Source of the DNA: Jaapia argillacea MUCL 33604
Lineage: Eukaryota > Basidiomycota > Agaricomycetes > Jaapiales > Jaapiaceae
Direction: 5' to 3'
Assembly: GCA_000697665.1 (NCBI GenBank)
Contig: KL197712.1
Location: forward strand, 567,412 to 631,411
DNA: 64,000 nt
In this document: positions 1 to 10,528 of the stretch, piece by piece
Layout of the letters: every line of letters begins with the position of its first letter
Position numbering within the stretch: the first letter of the stretch is position 1
Translations under genes and position numbers: made by a program
Notes under the pieces: generated by a model
The model's database searches: none
What the model saw: only the letters and a program-made list of their open reading frames with translations
What the model was told of the DNA's origin: nothing

Positions 1-427
1 GCCCTCATACCCTCGGTTGAAGATATTCGGGTAAAGGCGTTCCCAATCCCCGTATACACCGCTCCTGGTGACGTTGCAAAAACCTGCATACGTGTCTGTC
101 AAAATCGAGAGGCGGGTGCCCATGTGAGCGAGTTTCCTTTCATTGCGGTGAATCACCACCAACTTTAATGACATCAACCGGAAACATCACAGCGTGTTCA
201 CTGATTCCAGCCTATAGCCAGAATACATTTATCAGTACTGTTCTCCGTCGATTGCTGCGACTCGGAAAAGAAGACGCGTCTGCCAGCTCAATACGTACCA
301 AAGCACCCGCCAACATATTCACCTGTATTTCGGTCAGTGAAACGAATGGTGCAAGGCTCGACGTTCAAGAACTCACAGTAAGCCCTGCATTGGGTGAAAG
401 CGCCTCATACTCAACTTCTTCGGTCAT
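1..427 (-). CDS. MRS4: Mitoferrin-type mitochondrial carrier (5' part, runs off the window)
   Basis: This is the N-terminal part of an inner-membrane carrier of the mitochondrial carrier family, closest by motif to mitoferrin (iron import into mitochondria). Four exons are visible: 427-377, 322-299, 211-164 and 95-1, with GT-AG introns. The spliced product starts MTEEVEYEALSPNAGL, continues into a first membrane helix (NMLAGALAGISEHAVMF), then the carrier signature FPVDVIKTRMQV (PxDxxK), followed by a matrix segment with TGIGNAFTRISSTEGMR. The spacing of helix, signature and EG motif is that of carrier repeat 1. The His in the helix (SEH) fits mitoferrins rather than nucleotide carriers; that assignment is inference from a short stretch. 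Repeats 2 and 3 lie outside the window. The ATG at 427 is the first in-frame one and gives a normal short N-terminus. Confidence 0.85.
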
Positions 428-855
428 ATTGGCGATAACCGTCGGTGACGTCGGGAGGAAAGTCCGAGCAAGATGGACGGGTTAGAAGACTGCAGGGAAC
501 AAGGAAGCGGGCAGACCAAGGAGGGGCGCGGAGTCCTGGTGGTTGCAAAGAAAGGCTGAAAGCGACAGCCCTGGCAATCAGACTCCGCCAATATTCGTGG
601 AGGCGCGTTGAAGAAAGAAATCCTGAGCTTGAGGGGAAAAGAAGCCTGCGGACCGGGTTGACCACGAGCTCGGTTACGAATTCGATCTCTCTCTCCGATC
701 ATGCTGCATCATCAATCGTAACTCGGAACCATCTGCTTGGCCACGAAGAAATACACAGACAGACATACAGCAACGAAACAAGTGCTATGTCGGGAGTAGT
801 ACATATACATCCACCAACGAAGCCACACATCATCTCCATCGACGTGTCCCGGTCA
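428..855. promoter_or_regulatory. Mitoferrin promoter side and HPT 3' flank
   Basis: This 428-bp gap holds the upstream region of the mitoferrin gene and the 3' flank of the phosphoribosyltransferase gene, both on the minus strand. Open frames here lack recognisable motifs and look like chance frames. No clear TATA box was seen. Confidence 0.4.
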
Positions 856-1995
856 TTATTGCTTGTTCTTCTGAGACGCGGCAAACTTATCGTGCTCCTC
901 GATATCTCTGAAAATCATCATTCTCCGAGTGAGCGTAGTCCGATACTTGATCGTGATTAAAGGTCTCACACTGCTTCCCACGGATAATCCAACCTGGAAG
1001 CCAATTATAATCGTTCAGCTCGAGAGGGGAAAGGGAAAACTCAAGACCCATTTCTCACCAGAGATCTTCGACTTCCGCGCCAGTGTAATACCTGGAGGCG
1101 GCCTCGGTTATGGTCGTGGTGTATCGTGCGAGAAAATGGTGTTACTTACGGCACATCGGGTGGCAGCTCACCAAGCTTGGGCTTCAATTTGTTGTGCACG
1201 ACGAACACAGCGAACTTGGTCTTGGCAGCGAGGGATTCTCTTTCCGATTCTGGCACTGTTTCCAGTCCACGCTCGACATCCTTCTGCAGCTCAGCTATTG
1301 CATACCTGAAGGTAATCGTGATCGATCGCGTGATCAGAGGAACGTTTGCAAGAAGACGCGAAACTTACTGCAGAGTTTTACGGGAATCATCGACTTCGTC
1401 CTGTGATTAACAGTCCAATTAGATGAGAGCTTTAGAATACAAGACCACCACGGACGACGATGAGGGCTCTCTTCCCGAGGAGAATTCTTGTCGTCTCTGG
1501 TCCTCTGAAAGCAAATATCACAAATCAATGCCGAACAATAAATACTTGAGATCACTCACAACCACTGAGTCCGAACAACTTCGTTCCCAATCTGCTCAGC
1601 ACTCGTCCCTGGCAAGGACTCGTATAAAGACAACCCTATGGCATAAATAGGGATGTTCTTCTTCGTGGAAGGATCCTTCAAAAATGTGCGCTACATAGGG
1701 AAAGAAGTGTTGAGCTGGCTGAGCTTCGGAGCAGCCAATGCTCCGCACCAAGACCCGAGCGGGGAAAAATCCTCTGCAAATATAATCAAAAGCTGGAGAA
1801 AAATACTATTTGGCGTTTACTTGCCCTCCCCCTGCCAAGAAACTTGTTCAATGGATACCTAGGGTGCTCAAGGCGAATCAACTAACCGATGGCAATGAAG
1901 AGATCAGGCTTGAACTCTGCGAGTTTCGGTGCTGTAGCTCGAATGAGGTTGTGGATCTCGTTGTAGGTCATGCGAAGGTGCTCTGGGGCAGCCAT
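856..1995 (-). CDS. HPT1: Xanthine/hypoxanthine-guanine phosphoribosyltransferase (fungal Hpt1 type)
   Basis: Purine-salvage enzyme that joins a purine base to PRPP; cytosolic. Ten exons join to 618 nt, giving 205 residues plus stop: 1995-1887, 1831-1825, 1773-1749, 1690-1560, 1504-1456, 1400-1369, 1305-1150, 1091-1059, 993-970, 907-856. Phases agree at every junction. The start reads MAAPEHLRMTYNEIHNLIR, followed by the glycine turn IAIGGGGFFPARVL and RTFLKDPSTKKNIPIYAIGL. The PRPP-binding loop ALIVDEVDDSRKTL is at about residues 104-117 and the C-terminal part has FAVFVVHNKLKPK and YPWEAVDIEEHDK. This matches yeast Hpt1 in order and length (about 200-220 residues). The second exon is only 7 nt (GGGGAGG), followed by a GC donor, and encodes part of the Gly turn. 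HPT shares a 217-bp divergent promoter with RPC4. Confidence 0.93.
1825..1831 (-). other. 7-nt microexon of HPT with a GC-AG donor
   Basis: On the minus strand the sequence reads ...TTGGCAG|GGGGAGG|GCAAGTAAAC. Including these 7 nt restores the family's IGGGGF glycine turn and the reading frame between exon 1 (phase 1) and exon 3. GCAAGT is the usual form of a GC-AG donor. An 11-nt version using the later GT puts the following exon out of frame. Confidence 0.8.
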
Positions 1996-2212
1996 GATGG
2001 TCGTCTGGGGGAGAAGAAAGAAATATGGGTGGCATGGTTATCAGAGGGCTATCTGCCAGGATCGAACCTGGATATCATCAAGCGCACGTGGGTGAGATAA
2101 GATTTTGCTACCAGTTCAATCTGACTGGCTCCTGGTCTGGTGTCTACTGCCTCTACTTCAATCTGCCTATCCAAATCTCTCGTCGTCGTCGTGAGACTAC
2201 CAAAAAGTACAC
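1996..2212. promoter_or_regulatory. Divergent promoter of HPT and RPC4
   Basis: A 217-bp gap lies between two start codons facing away from each other. It holds a CACGTG E-box at 2085-2090. It also holds a tRNA T-arm-like stretch (about 2064-2076) that does not fold into a full tRNA. Confidence 0.6.
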
Positions 2213-3849
2213 ATGTCTGACGGAAATCCCACAGCAGGGCCCTCCAATACTGGGGAGGGCTCCTCTGTGCCCAAGGCCATTGGAAGTTTGGCCAAGAAAC
2301 AGGCCGATGTCACAAGGTCCGGTACTCAAAAGCTAAAGTTCGTCCCAACGATACCTGCTCGGAGGAAGAAAGAGTACGTCACTGTCTTTTTCTCTGTGTT
2401 TAGACCTCCTTTGAATCATCCTCCTTTTCCAGAACTGAAGTCAAGCAGGTGAGAAACTACCACCACGCCCGTCTATTTTGACTTGAGGTACCTTTTGGCA
2501 GGAAGAAGCTGCTCCAAAGCCACTAGCTTCAGAACGCGGGAGAGGGCGAGGGAGAGGGAGAGGGGAGGGAAGGGGAGCGCCCAGAGGAGGTGCAAGAGGA
2601 GGTGCTCCTCGTGCGCCCCCGACTGTAGAAATGACTGCAAGTGGCCCATTCGCCATGGGTCCTGCATTAGCAGGCTCATCTGCTCGACGAACCGCACCTC
2701 GCTCCAATTTCGCACCTGTCCCACATGGTCCAGCTGGAGCCTCCGCTCTCGGGGCAGGTCTCTCAAAGTCCGCGCCCCCTACCCTCAAGGCGGAGAAGGG
2801 CAAGCAAGCTGCAGGTGAAGGTGGAGTGGATGATGACGTTGAGGTATACTCGGAGCCCGACGAAGGAGTTGAGATTGTGGACATGGAAGATATTCGGCAG
2901 ATGGATTGGATGGCTCCGGAGAGTCTGAAGAAAGAAAAACCGGACGCCAAAAAGAAGAAGAAGGACGCAAAGGTAAAGCACGAAGAGAAGCGACTAGATG
3001 CTAAAGGGAAAGGTGTGTACCTCTAGTCAGGTGTGCCGTCACGACCTAACCCTCTTCAGATAAAGTCAAAAACGAAGAGATGGAAGTGGAAGCAGATGCG
3101 GAGGCAGAGGGAGAGGTGGATCTTGCGAATGCCGTCGACTTGAGCGAAAGCGAGGAGGAAGAGGAACTCGAGGATATCATCGAGGACTTCGCACTTGAGG
3201 CAGAAAGTATCGAGGTACGCAACCCAGGTCGACATACCACCCTGTTCTACGACATAAACCCTTCACAGGATGTAGATGTTCGTCAGGAGAGGTTGTACTT
3301 CTTCCAATTTCCCACTCCTTTCCCGACTCTCCTTCCCAACACACCGGCAGGCTCGGAGGAGGTTCCGATGGACGTGGACGCCAAGGGTAAAGGAAAGGCA
3401 CCTGAAGGGTCGGATGAGAAACAAAAAAGGGTGTCGTTTACACCAGATACCAAACCTCCCGTTCCAGGGGCTTCTGCATCGCCTGCCCAAGCAAAGGAAG
3501 ATCCCAAGCTCGACGGGGTCATCGGCCAACTTGAAGTCTACAAGAGTGGGGCTGTCAAGATGCGCTTGGGAAACGGTATAGTGATGGACGTTCGTGTTAC
3601 ATTCTCGAGGGATGGTCATTATGTTCTGACCCGCTTCTTCCCCAGGTCACCGCTGCCACACAACCGTCCTTCCTACAACATGCAGTCTATTTGGACATGC
3701 AGAAGAAGCGGCTGTGCGTCCTGGGAGAAGTTAACAAGCGGTTTAATGTTTCCCCAAACATCGAGGCGCTTCTCGAGGCCATGGAGAAACCAATCAGTAC
3801 AGGGTTGGATGGTGTCGACGATCTGATCAAGATGGATACTGATACATGA
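2213..3849 (+). CDS. RPC53: RNA polymerase III subunit RPC4 (RPC53 homolog)
   Basis: Subunit of nuclear RNA polymerase III that forms the RPC4-RPC5 (TFIIF-like) module for initiation and termination. Exon 1 starts at ATG 2213 (MSDGNPTAGPSNTG) and ends at 2373. A 16-nt microexon (2433-2448) encodes the end of a Glu codon plus TEVKQ; exon 3 starts at 2502. The N-terminal half is low-complexity: an RGRGRG/GGARGG tract, then acidic and Lys-rich runs. The C-terminal RPC4 domain starts at ERLYFFQFPTPFP and includes GVIGQLEVYKSGAVKMRLGN. The last exon carries FLQHAVYLDMQKKRLCVLGE and NKRFNVSPNIEALL. The stop is TGA 3847-3849. This order, disordered RGG/acidic N-terminus with a C-terminal QFP...GxLxVxxSGxVKMxxG domain, is diagnostic of the family. 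Confidence 0.9.
2433..2448 (+). other. 16-nt microexon of RPC4
   Basis: AACTGAAGTCAAGCAG sits between a CCAG acceptor and a GTGAGA donor. It completes a Glu codon begun in exon 1 (GA+A) and adds TEVKQ, keeping the frame open into exon 3 at 2502. Confidence 0.7.
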
Positions 3850-3980
3850 ACTACACTGTAGTCGTTGATGTACACCAGTCTATGGAGCGTGAAAGTAGTA
3901 TTACAGTAAGTTAAACGCACGGATGCGATCCAAGAAGACGAAAGCGAATGGTGTACACGAGAGCGGCAAAGCATTCGAAC

Positions 3981-6900
3981 CTAGAGACCTAACTGCTGGA
4001 CATAGTTCCGCCATATCTCGTCCTGATTGTACTCCGCACCCGACCCGAAGCTGCCACCTTGGTGAATTGGTCCTGGGGGTACTGGCGCAAAAGGTGGCAA
4101 GGATGGTTCGGGGCGAACGAACTCCATTGCAATATCGAGATTCTGAGGTGCACTTCTGGATGGATGCACAATGAGGGGAGGAAGCTGTTCGTTACCACTC
4201 TGCGATAACGTCCGACCACCCAAACCCTGTGGCAAAGGACTCAATCCATATAAAGGGGATGGGGTTAAATAATTGGGGCCGGGGTTGCCTTCGATGAGCG
4301 GAGGCGGCTCAAACCCAAAGTTTCCGATGCCTTGGTAAAAGTCAACCATCGAAGGATGTGTGTCGCCAAATTGATTAGAGAACGCATTGGACATCTCCGA
4401 TTGAGCCAGTGGCGCCGTGTGTCCTTCAGAATCCGAAGAAACGTGCGATGAGGGGGATTGAGAGGGTGATTTCGTGGCAATGACGCTCATGCGGCCACCA
4501 ATAACCTCCAATTCGTCGGGCGTTTCACGGGATCGGTGACGCAAATCGGATGTCGGGTGTGTTGTGTTGCTGCTGCTTCCAGCGCGGTAAGCAGCGTATG
4601 ATGCATGCGCGCGATGCTGTAACTTTTCGACCATAATCTGCGGAGAGATTAGTGTCCGTCATATAGCGACGTGATGATCCATACCATGGTAGCCGGTGTT
4701 CGGCACAACCTTGATCCCTCCTCGTAGAAAGAATACGTATGATTGAGCTCCTGCAGAGCATTTGAGGCTAGAGTGCATCCCGGACACTCAACGACCAGAG
4801 CACCAAGCACAATCTACGGACCTCTTAGTTTTCCCCGTCGTTGAAGGTCAGAACTAGCACGTACACATGCACTGAAAATCCCAGACCAGAAGAACCATAT
4901 CCGGCTCGTGAGTGACGGGTGTATTGGATACAAACCCCTAAGGCTAGTTATTAATCGACAAGCACTTCGATATGTCGCCAACACCGATGGTGCATATTTA
5001 TGAGCGAGGGGATTACCAGACTTATCGCGGAGGGCCTGTACGAAATAGCTCCTGTGAATGTAAAGGAGATCTTGCAGGACGCTCAGCATGGATGAGATTA
5101 ATTGAACTGTGCGGCGAAAGAACTTACTAGACTCACGCTCGCACACCACGCAGTACTGCTGCATTGCACGGGTCGGATCTGGCGACCACGCCCTCCCGGC
5201 TTCGGGGCCCTGAACAGGTGATTGTAAGTGTAACGGCACAGGAAACGTTCTGATCTTCTTGTCGAGCTCCAGGAGAGCCGCGTATGTCGGAACTTTGGTG
5301 CTGAATGCTTGCGTCACGGAGATCGATAGACATGTGGCAGAGTACCTGAATTTCCATGCGTGAACTGCTTGCGCATCAGTAACCACGCAAGGATATTTTG
5401 GAGATGAGCATACAGCCAAGTTCCACCTCTCCAGATGGTTTAATCAAAGGATCCAGATCTTCAGGGAACCGGGCATCGGTGAAGTGGATGCTGAGGGATG
5501 GAGGGCGACCATTGACGACACTCTAGCAGAGACGCGTCAGTTATATGAAAGAATACCAGACAAAGACACACAGTCCAAGCATCCCAAGTGAAGAGTTCCC
5601 AGAACATGATTCGACGCCTTTCGACCTCTGCTCTATTAAGGTTCCATCCGGCGCTATCACGCTCTGCAAACGATCAGCATGGTCCCAGCACTAGCTGGAA
5701 AAGAGAAAGGCGCTCACGAAGACCAATCTAAGGAAGGCATTTAGACAATCGCGAAGTAGAAGATCGCCAGGCACTTACACTCTGAGATAGCCTACCACAT
5801 AGACCCGTTAACAACCACCTCCTCTCATTACTCGACCTATCCGACAGATAAATGAAATGGAACATTATAAACACAGCCTGGACAGCTGAGCAGGTCGCCT
5901 CCTTCACGATGGAATCCAAAGATAGAGCAGCGCAAGCGAGGGCATGGTATTGTTCCGCCAATATTGCAGCAGAGGGATGTTCGTCAAACAAGATCCCGGT
6001 AGCAAGGATCATGAAGAAGACTGAAAGACGATGAGGATGGATCATGTCGAGGCTGACGATCCCAGATGTGCCGTAGAGTGAATCAACGATAGAGTCCATG
6101 AACTCTCCGCGGACTACAGGATCGTACCTAAGATCACAATGAGGAGGTGAAGAGCTGACAGAGGGAGTGAATTGACGTACATCCAGGCAGCGTTCCTGTA
6201 ATACAAGTCTGCCAACTCAAGTGCTCTTTCGCGAGGAGGTACGAAAGAGTAGAAAAGATGTTTGGAATATGGAGAGTCCCTCAGACCAAATGGGAAGGCG
6301 TTTGCGAGTTCCAAAAGCTCAAAAGGAAGCCCTAAATATTTGGGATCTCGAGATTGCGGAGACAGTGCATCGTCAACCTGTGTAAAATTCAAATATTGAA
6401 GTCAAACTATAGGTCCGGCACCTACCGGAAGCAAGGTTTGAAGATACTAGAGGCGGTCAAGCAACGACGTGAAACATAACGATAAATTCATACCTCTGAA
6501 CCAGCTGTCCCTCCATGATACCGCGCTTGTCCTTCCACACCAATGGAAAGTGATCCGATTGCATCGGATACAAATTCCAGCTTTGAGTCATCTGGGGCTG
6601 AAAAAGTAGGACTATTGGAACTCTCCCTCGACATGTCATGTTGAAGAGTTGGCTGAGCGGTCCGGCCTCCTTGAGACTGTGCGTTAGACAGGGCTTTCTC
6701 GAGCTCTTTGATTCTTGCCGACATGGACTTGACCTGTTCAGACAGTTTTTGGGCATGAGCGGCCAACACTCTAGGCAAGGTCGGTGTTAGAGAAGCCCAG
6801 TCAAGAGACAGAAGGATGTCGCACTTGTTGCCTTTGGTTGCCGCCATAGCGCCTGGTGATGGCTATGTTATGGATTTCGCAAAGTGAGGGCTAGAAACCC

Positions 6901-7185
6901 GCTCACCATCGGGACATATGGATGCGCAACCTCGCCGGATGCAAGCTTGACAAGGAAAGACGCTGCGAGGCGCGGTTCGACGGCAGTGCTTAACTCGACG
7001 GGGCCAAGCTTACCGGTCACATTTCAATTTTGACCTAACGAGCGCGATGTTAGGAAGGAGACTGGGAGCAAAATATGACCTGCAGCGCACCTGCGACACT
7101 CTGCACAAGATAGTCCACCTTTGCGAGCTCGAGACGCTTCGATTTCTGCAGCGCGCTTTCTAGCGTCAGCACTAGAAGAACTCAT
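3981..7185 (-). CDS. Zn(2)-Cys(6) fungal transcription factor with fungal-specific TF domain
   Basis: Nuclear DNA-binding regulator; the target pathway cannot be read from sequence. ATG is at 7185 (MSSSSADARKRAAEIEASR). The binuclear zinc cluster is split over three exons: KGGLSCAECRR, SKLKCDR (a 21-nt microexon, 7014-7034), then VFPCQACIRRGCASICPDG. That gives all six Cys in order CxxC...C...CxxC...C with the last loop RRGCASIC. A leucine-heptad linker follows (LAAHAQKLSEQVKSMSARIK). A second 21-nt microexon (6426-6446) encodes YLQTLLP. The middle region has the fungal TF domain (PF04082 type) signatures GLHRD and RRRIMFWELFTWD. The C-terminal tail is Ser/Pro-rich and the stop is at 3981. 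The gene ends convergently with RPC4 (131-bp gap) and faces TAF10 across 1.0 kb. Confidence 0.85.
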
Positions 7186-8219
7186 GTTGAGGGTATGCAC
7201 AAGAGGAGCAAAGAGTCAAAGAGCGGGGAACTCGATTTCCCCGGCCTTGAACAGCTGCCCGAGGCAAGACTGTATTGGGTCACGTGCAGATGTCTTGGAT
7301 GAGGGAATATCGTTTCCTTTCAGGACGATCTCCGAACGACCGGCGGAACAGGGCAAGCAAACTGAAGGATCGACAGTCGACAGTGGCGAGAGGATATCTG
7401 ACAGCAAGTCCACAAGTTTTAATAACAGCCAGTCAGGCCAGCCCAAGGTCTGCAAAGGCCACATGTCTGTCTGCCTTTATCCTTTTCCAAACCATACCCC
7501 GCCACGGTCATTCAAAGAGAAGAAACGGAGGTGGGGCGAGGGGGGCTGAGCGATGAGCAGCGAGAATGGAGTTTCAGAATGAAGGAGGAAAATCTCATCG
7601 TCAAATAGTTGACCTAGTGCTCGGGGATATATAGGCAAGGCCTTCTCCGATTCGGAAAGCTTGTGAATGAGGACGATCTTCGGCATCGACTGGTATCCAC
7701 ACGGATTCACGAAATTTGACCTGACTTGCGAGGTTGTTGATATCTCAGTATTCACACTGGCATCAATGGGAAGGGCTCCAAAAGCAGAGGAACGATACGA
7801 TGTATCATTGGAAAAACTGGCAAAAGGCAGGTATTACACGACACTACTCCTACAACCTCAGCCCGATGACAACCTGGGTGGAGAGGGAGACGAGTCAGCA
7901 AATATCCTACGAAACAATCACAAGCAATAATGGAATCAGACAAAACAGACGGTACCGCCAAAGCAGCCCGTCCGAAGGTAGCTGAGAATAGTTTTCCGCA
8001 TTAAATCGTGGGCCAAATGCCTCAAACATCATATAACAAACGAAACCAAGACGAAGAACGTCAACTCACCGAGAGGGCTGCGGAGTCAGGAGACGACGAA
8101 GAGGTTGGGATGAGGATGATGGTCAAAAAAATAGAGTTTATATAGGTTTTGCGGGGTTGCCAAACTCGGCCAAACATCGGCAGTCGTCTCATCCTCGAGC
8201 CCTCAAGTAACTGCACACG
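7186..8219. promoter_or_regulatory. Long divergent region between the Zn2Cys6 factor and TAF10; possible short minus-strand transcript
   Basis: A 1.03-kb region without a recognised gene. It has a CACGTG at 7281-7286 and a TATA-like TTTATATAGG near 8135, about 80 bp before the TAF10 ATG and usable in either direction. On the minus strand GTGAGT at about 8071 is a donor-like site, and a 42-codon frame starts at ATG 8032 (MMFEAFGPRFNAENYSQLP). I cannot extend this to a convincing spliced protein, so an unannotated short gene or a long 5' UTR is only a possibility. Confidence 0.3.
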
Positions 8220-8988
8220 ATGTCGACGCCGTATCCAGACCCTTCTGCTTCCCAACCATCCACAAGTTACTCTTTCACAGTCTCTCCCAACCCGGCTCAG
8301 ACTCAGCAGTCTACCCCAGATTCCTCACAATATGCGTATCCTGCGACGCCCGCTGCGCAACCAGCTGCTGCAGCATCGTCTTCAAGTTCACAGCCACAAT
8401 CACGTCAAGCTGCAGAGGATGCAAGGAAGGATCGAACTCTGGCAGAGTTCCTGTTGATGCTAGATGATTACGAGCCTCTGGTGCATATCCTTGCCCATCC
8501 ACTCGAGTTTTACGATCTCAGTCACGCTCATCTCTTCGGCGTGGTTATGTTAGATTCCCAATGAGGTCACAGACTACTACCTTCAAAGAGTCGGGTTTGA
8601 GTGCGAGGATGTTCGTCTGTGAGTCCCCATTCCATACTCCGCGCAAATGTGGTGAACCGATTTGTCCATTGTCAGGAAACGTCTTCTGTCGCTCGCAGCC
8701 CAAAAGTTCGTCTCAGATATCGCCGCTGACGCATACCAGCACGCGCGTATACGAACGAACGCTACAGGTGGTCGAGCGAGAACGAACCAGCTCGGCCCAG
8801 CTGCCGCTCGGGTGAGCGCCTCTTTTGCCACGCCTTGTTCCCATCGCTATCCACGTTGGCGCGTGTACCTATCGCTCATGACGATTCTATTGTAGGATAA
8901 GACTAGGACCACGCTGACGATGGAGGACTTGAGTGCCGCCCTTGCAGAATACGGTATCAACTCTCGCAAGCCTGAGTTCTACATGTAA
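8220..8988 (+). CDS. TAF10: TAF10, shared subunit of TFIID and SAGA
   Basis: Histone-fold subunit of TFIID and SAGA. ATG 8220 opens a Ser/Gln/Ala/Pro-rich N-terminus ([17 protein letters not shown]) followed by the conserved block [16 protein letters not shown], an intron, then [37 protein letters not shown] and [11 protein letters not shown]. After a loop ([16 protein letters not shown]) the last exon reads [20 protein letters not shown], then [10 protein letters not shown], and stops at TAA 8986-8988. These are the helices and C-terminal strand of the TAF10 histone fold, and the length (about 200 residues) is normal. Three GT-AG introns are needed. A TATA-like box lies about 80 bp upstream of the start. 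Confidence 0.93.
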
Positions 8989-9338
8989 TGGGTGTCCTCA
9001 TGGTTTGGTATGTGCCTTGGACTTTAGAGACTGCTAGTTTGGCCTGTATCATCTTGTAGCATATATTGAATGCACCTGTTTCGAGTTCCACGATGGTCAT
9101 CTCAGTAACAGTTTAGAGATATGCAGTTGGTTGCATGTCGAGATGTCAAGATCAATTCGCCACATGATGCGAACGCGTCCCAAGCTTCCGAAATCCGAAT
9201 CCGAAGTTCAACTTCGCCTTGAGCGTGTCCAATAACACTCAATTCTCACTCTGTTTCCCCAGTCCCTCTCCCCTCCTTTGACTCTGATTCTGAAGAAAGC
9301 ACTCGTTCCATGCCTTGTACCCATATTGTACTACAACT
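8989..9338. other. TAF10 3' flank and J-protein upstream region
   Basis: 350 bp between genes in the same direction. No motif or ORF was recognised. Confidence 0.4.
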
Positions 9339-10257
9339 ATGACAGTCTATAAGAACATGTACCGTGTCCTTGGTGTGCCCAAGACAGCTTCCTACGAAGA
9401 AAGTCAGTCAATTAATCGTCTTTTCAATCTTGTGCAAAACTCACCGAGACTTGACTTCTATTGGATGATGCTCTTGGTGTATAGTTCGGAGAGCGTTCAA
9501 GCACAAAGCTTTATATACGCATCCTGACAAACTACCTCAGAATGCCACAGAAGCTCAGCGACAGGCTGCCGAGGCAAAGTTTCGAGAGGTAGGTCTTAAT
9601 CTTTGTGCATGAATGTCCCAACTGGCTTTAACAGAATAACACAAAAGATATACGAAGCTTTCGAGATCCTAAGCGACCCAGAACGGCGAAAGGCACCCAA
9701 CTTTCCATTCTCTCCTTTCCCCCTCGTTTTGATATCCTATCCGAATGCTTAGATCCACGACACAATGACAACAATCCCCACCCCATCTGAGCTCCACGCC
9801 CAATACGAACGTCGTAAAGCCTCTCGCGCAGAGTGGGCACAAGCAGCCGAACAAAGGCGCCACCAGAGACTTGAAGCTCTGAGGGAGAAGGCGAGGCAGA
9901 GAGCGGAATATGTTTCGACTGGACAAGGAGAATGGGGGTATGAGGAGATGGTGGATATTTTGGTTCGGGAGATGCATAAGATGAGTCCGGAGTGGGAGGC
10001 TAGGAAGCAGGAAGTCCTTAGGGTGAGTCGGAGGTCTTTTTGGTTTGGGTGGTTTGTTGGAGGAGAGTTTACTGAAGAGAATTTCGACGCATGTTAGAGA
10101 CAGGCGGAGCGAACGTCAGCGACGGCTCTCCAAACATAAGCTGGAGTCGGTTTCTGAACATGATATCTTTTTGCGTGGGCCACTGGCAAAGACCGCATTT
10201 CAAGATTGGGATTTCGGGTTGTCGAGTTTCGGAATGGTGAAGAGAAGTATATTCTGA
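9339..10257 (+). CDS. J-domain (DnaJ-like) protein
   Basis: Hsp70 co-chaperone; client and compartment are unknown. ATG 9339 begins MTVYKNMYRVLGVPKTASYE at the very N-terminus of the J domain. An intron (about 9400-9485) leads to IRRAFKHKALYTHPDKLPQN with the HPD motif, then AEAKFRE, an intron, and IYEAFEILSDPERRK. The next junction lacks a GT donor: the best model is an intron beginning GCACCC near 9693 and ending TTAG near 9752, after which IHDTMTTIPTPSEL continues. The rest is a charged helical region (ERRKASRAEWAQAAEQRRHQ) and a short tail ending KRSIF at 10257. No G/F region, zinc finger or C-terminal peptide-binding fold is seen, so it is a class C type J-protein. The unusual donor is the weak point. 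Confidence 0.75.
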
Positions 10258-10528
10258 AGTGCGGAATTATCTTTTATTGGTTTATTTATCGCTTTTGTTG
10301 TTGTCTTGTGCCAGAATGCAGAGTACAAATCGCTTTGCTATCGAACATCGAACGAGGGAGGCGGCACCAAACATGACACTTGTTAGCGAAGTATATCAAT
10401 ACAATAGGACACCCACACTTACTCGAATGACGAACCAAATATCGCTGAGATTGCTGTGGAAGGAATCCGTTGCGGTGTTACTTCCCAATTGCCATCCCAT
10501 TCAACTGAGTGCATCCTCACAGGCCAAT

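Noticed and set aside
2040-2160. tRNA-like T-arm (rc CCAGGTTCGATCCTGG) with a D-stem-like GATT...AATC
   Set aside because: The acceptor 5' strand that should pair with AGATAGC is missing, no proper anticodon arm forms, and the B-box match is imperfect. Not called as a tRNA.
2530-2580. GAGAGGGCGAGG-type tandem repeat as a microsatellite
   Set aside because: It lies in the RPC4 coding exon and encodes an RGRGRG tract, so it is explained by the protein.
3970-4000. GCATTCGAACCT resembling a tRNA T-loop on the minus strand
   Set aside because: No paired stem and it overlaps the end of the transcription-factor gene.
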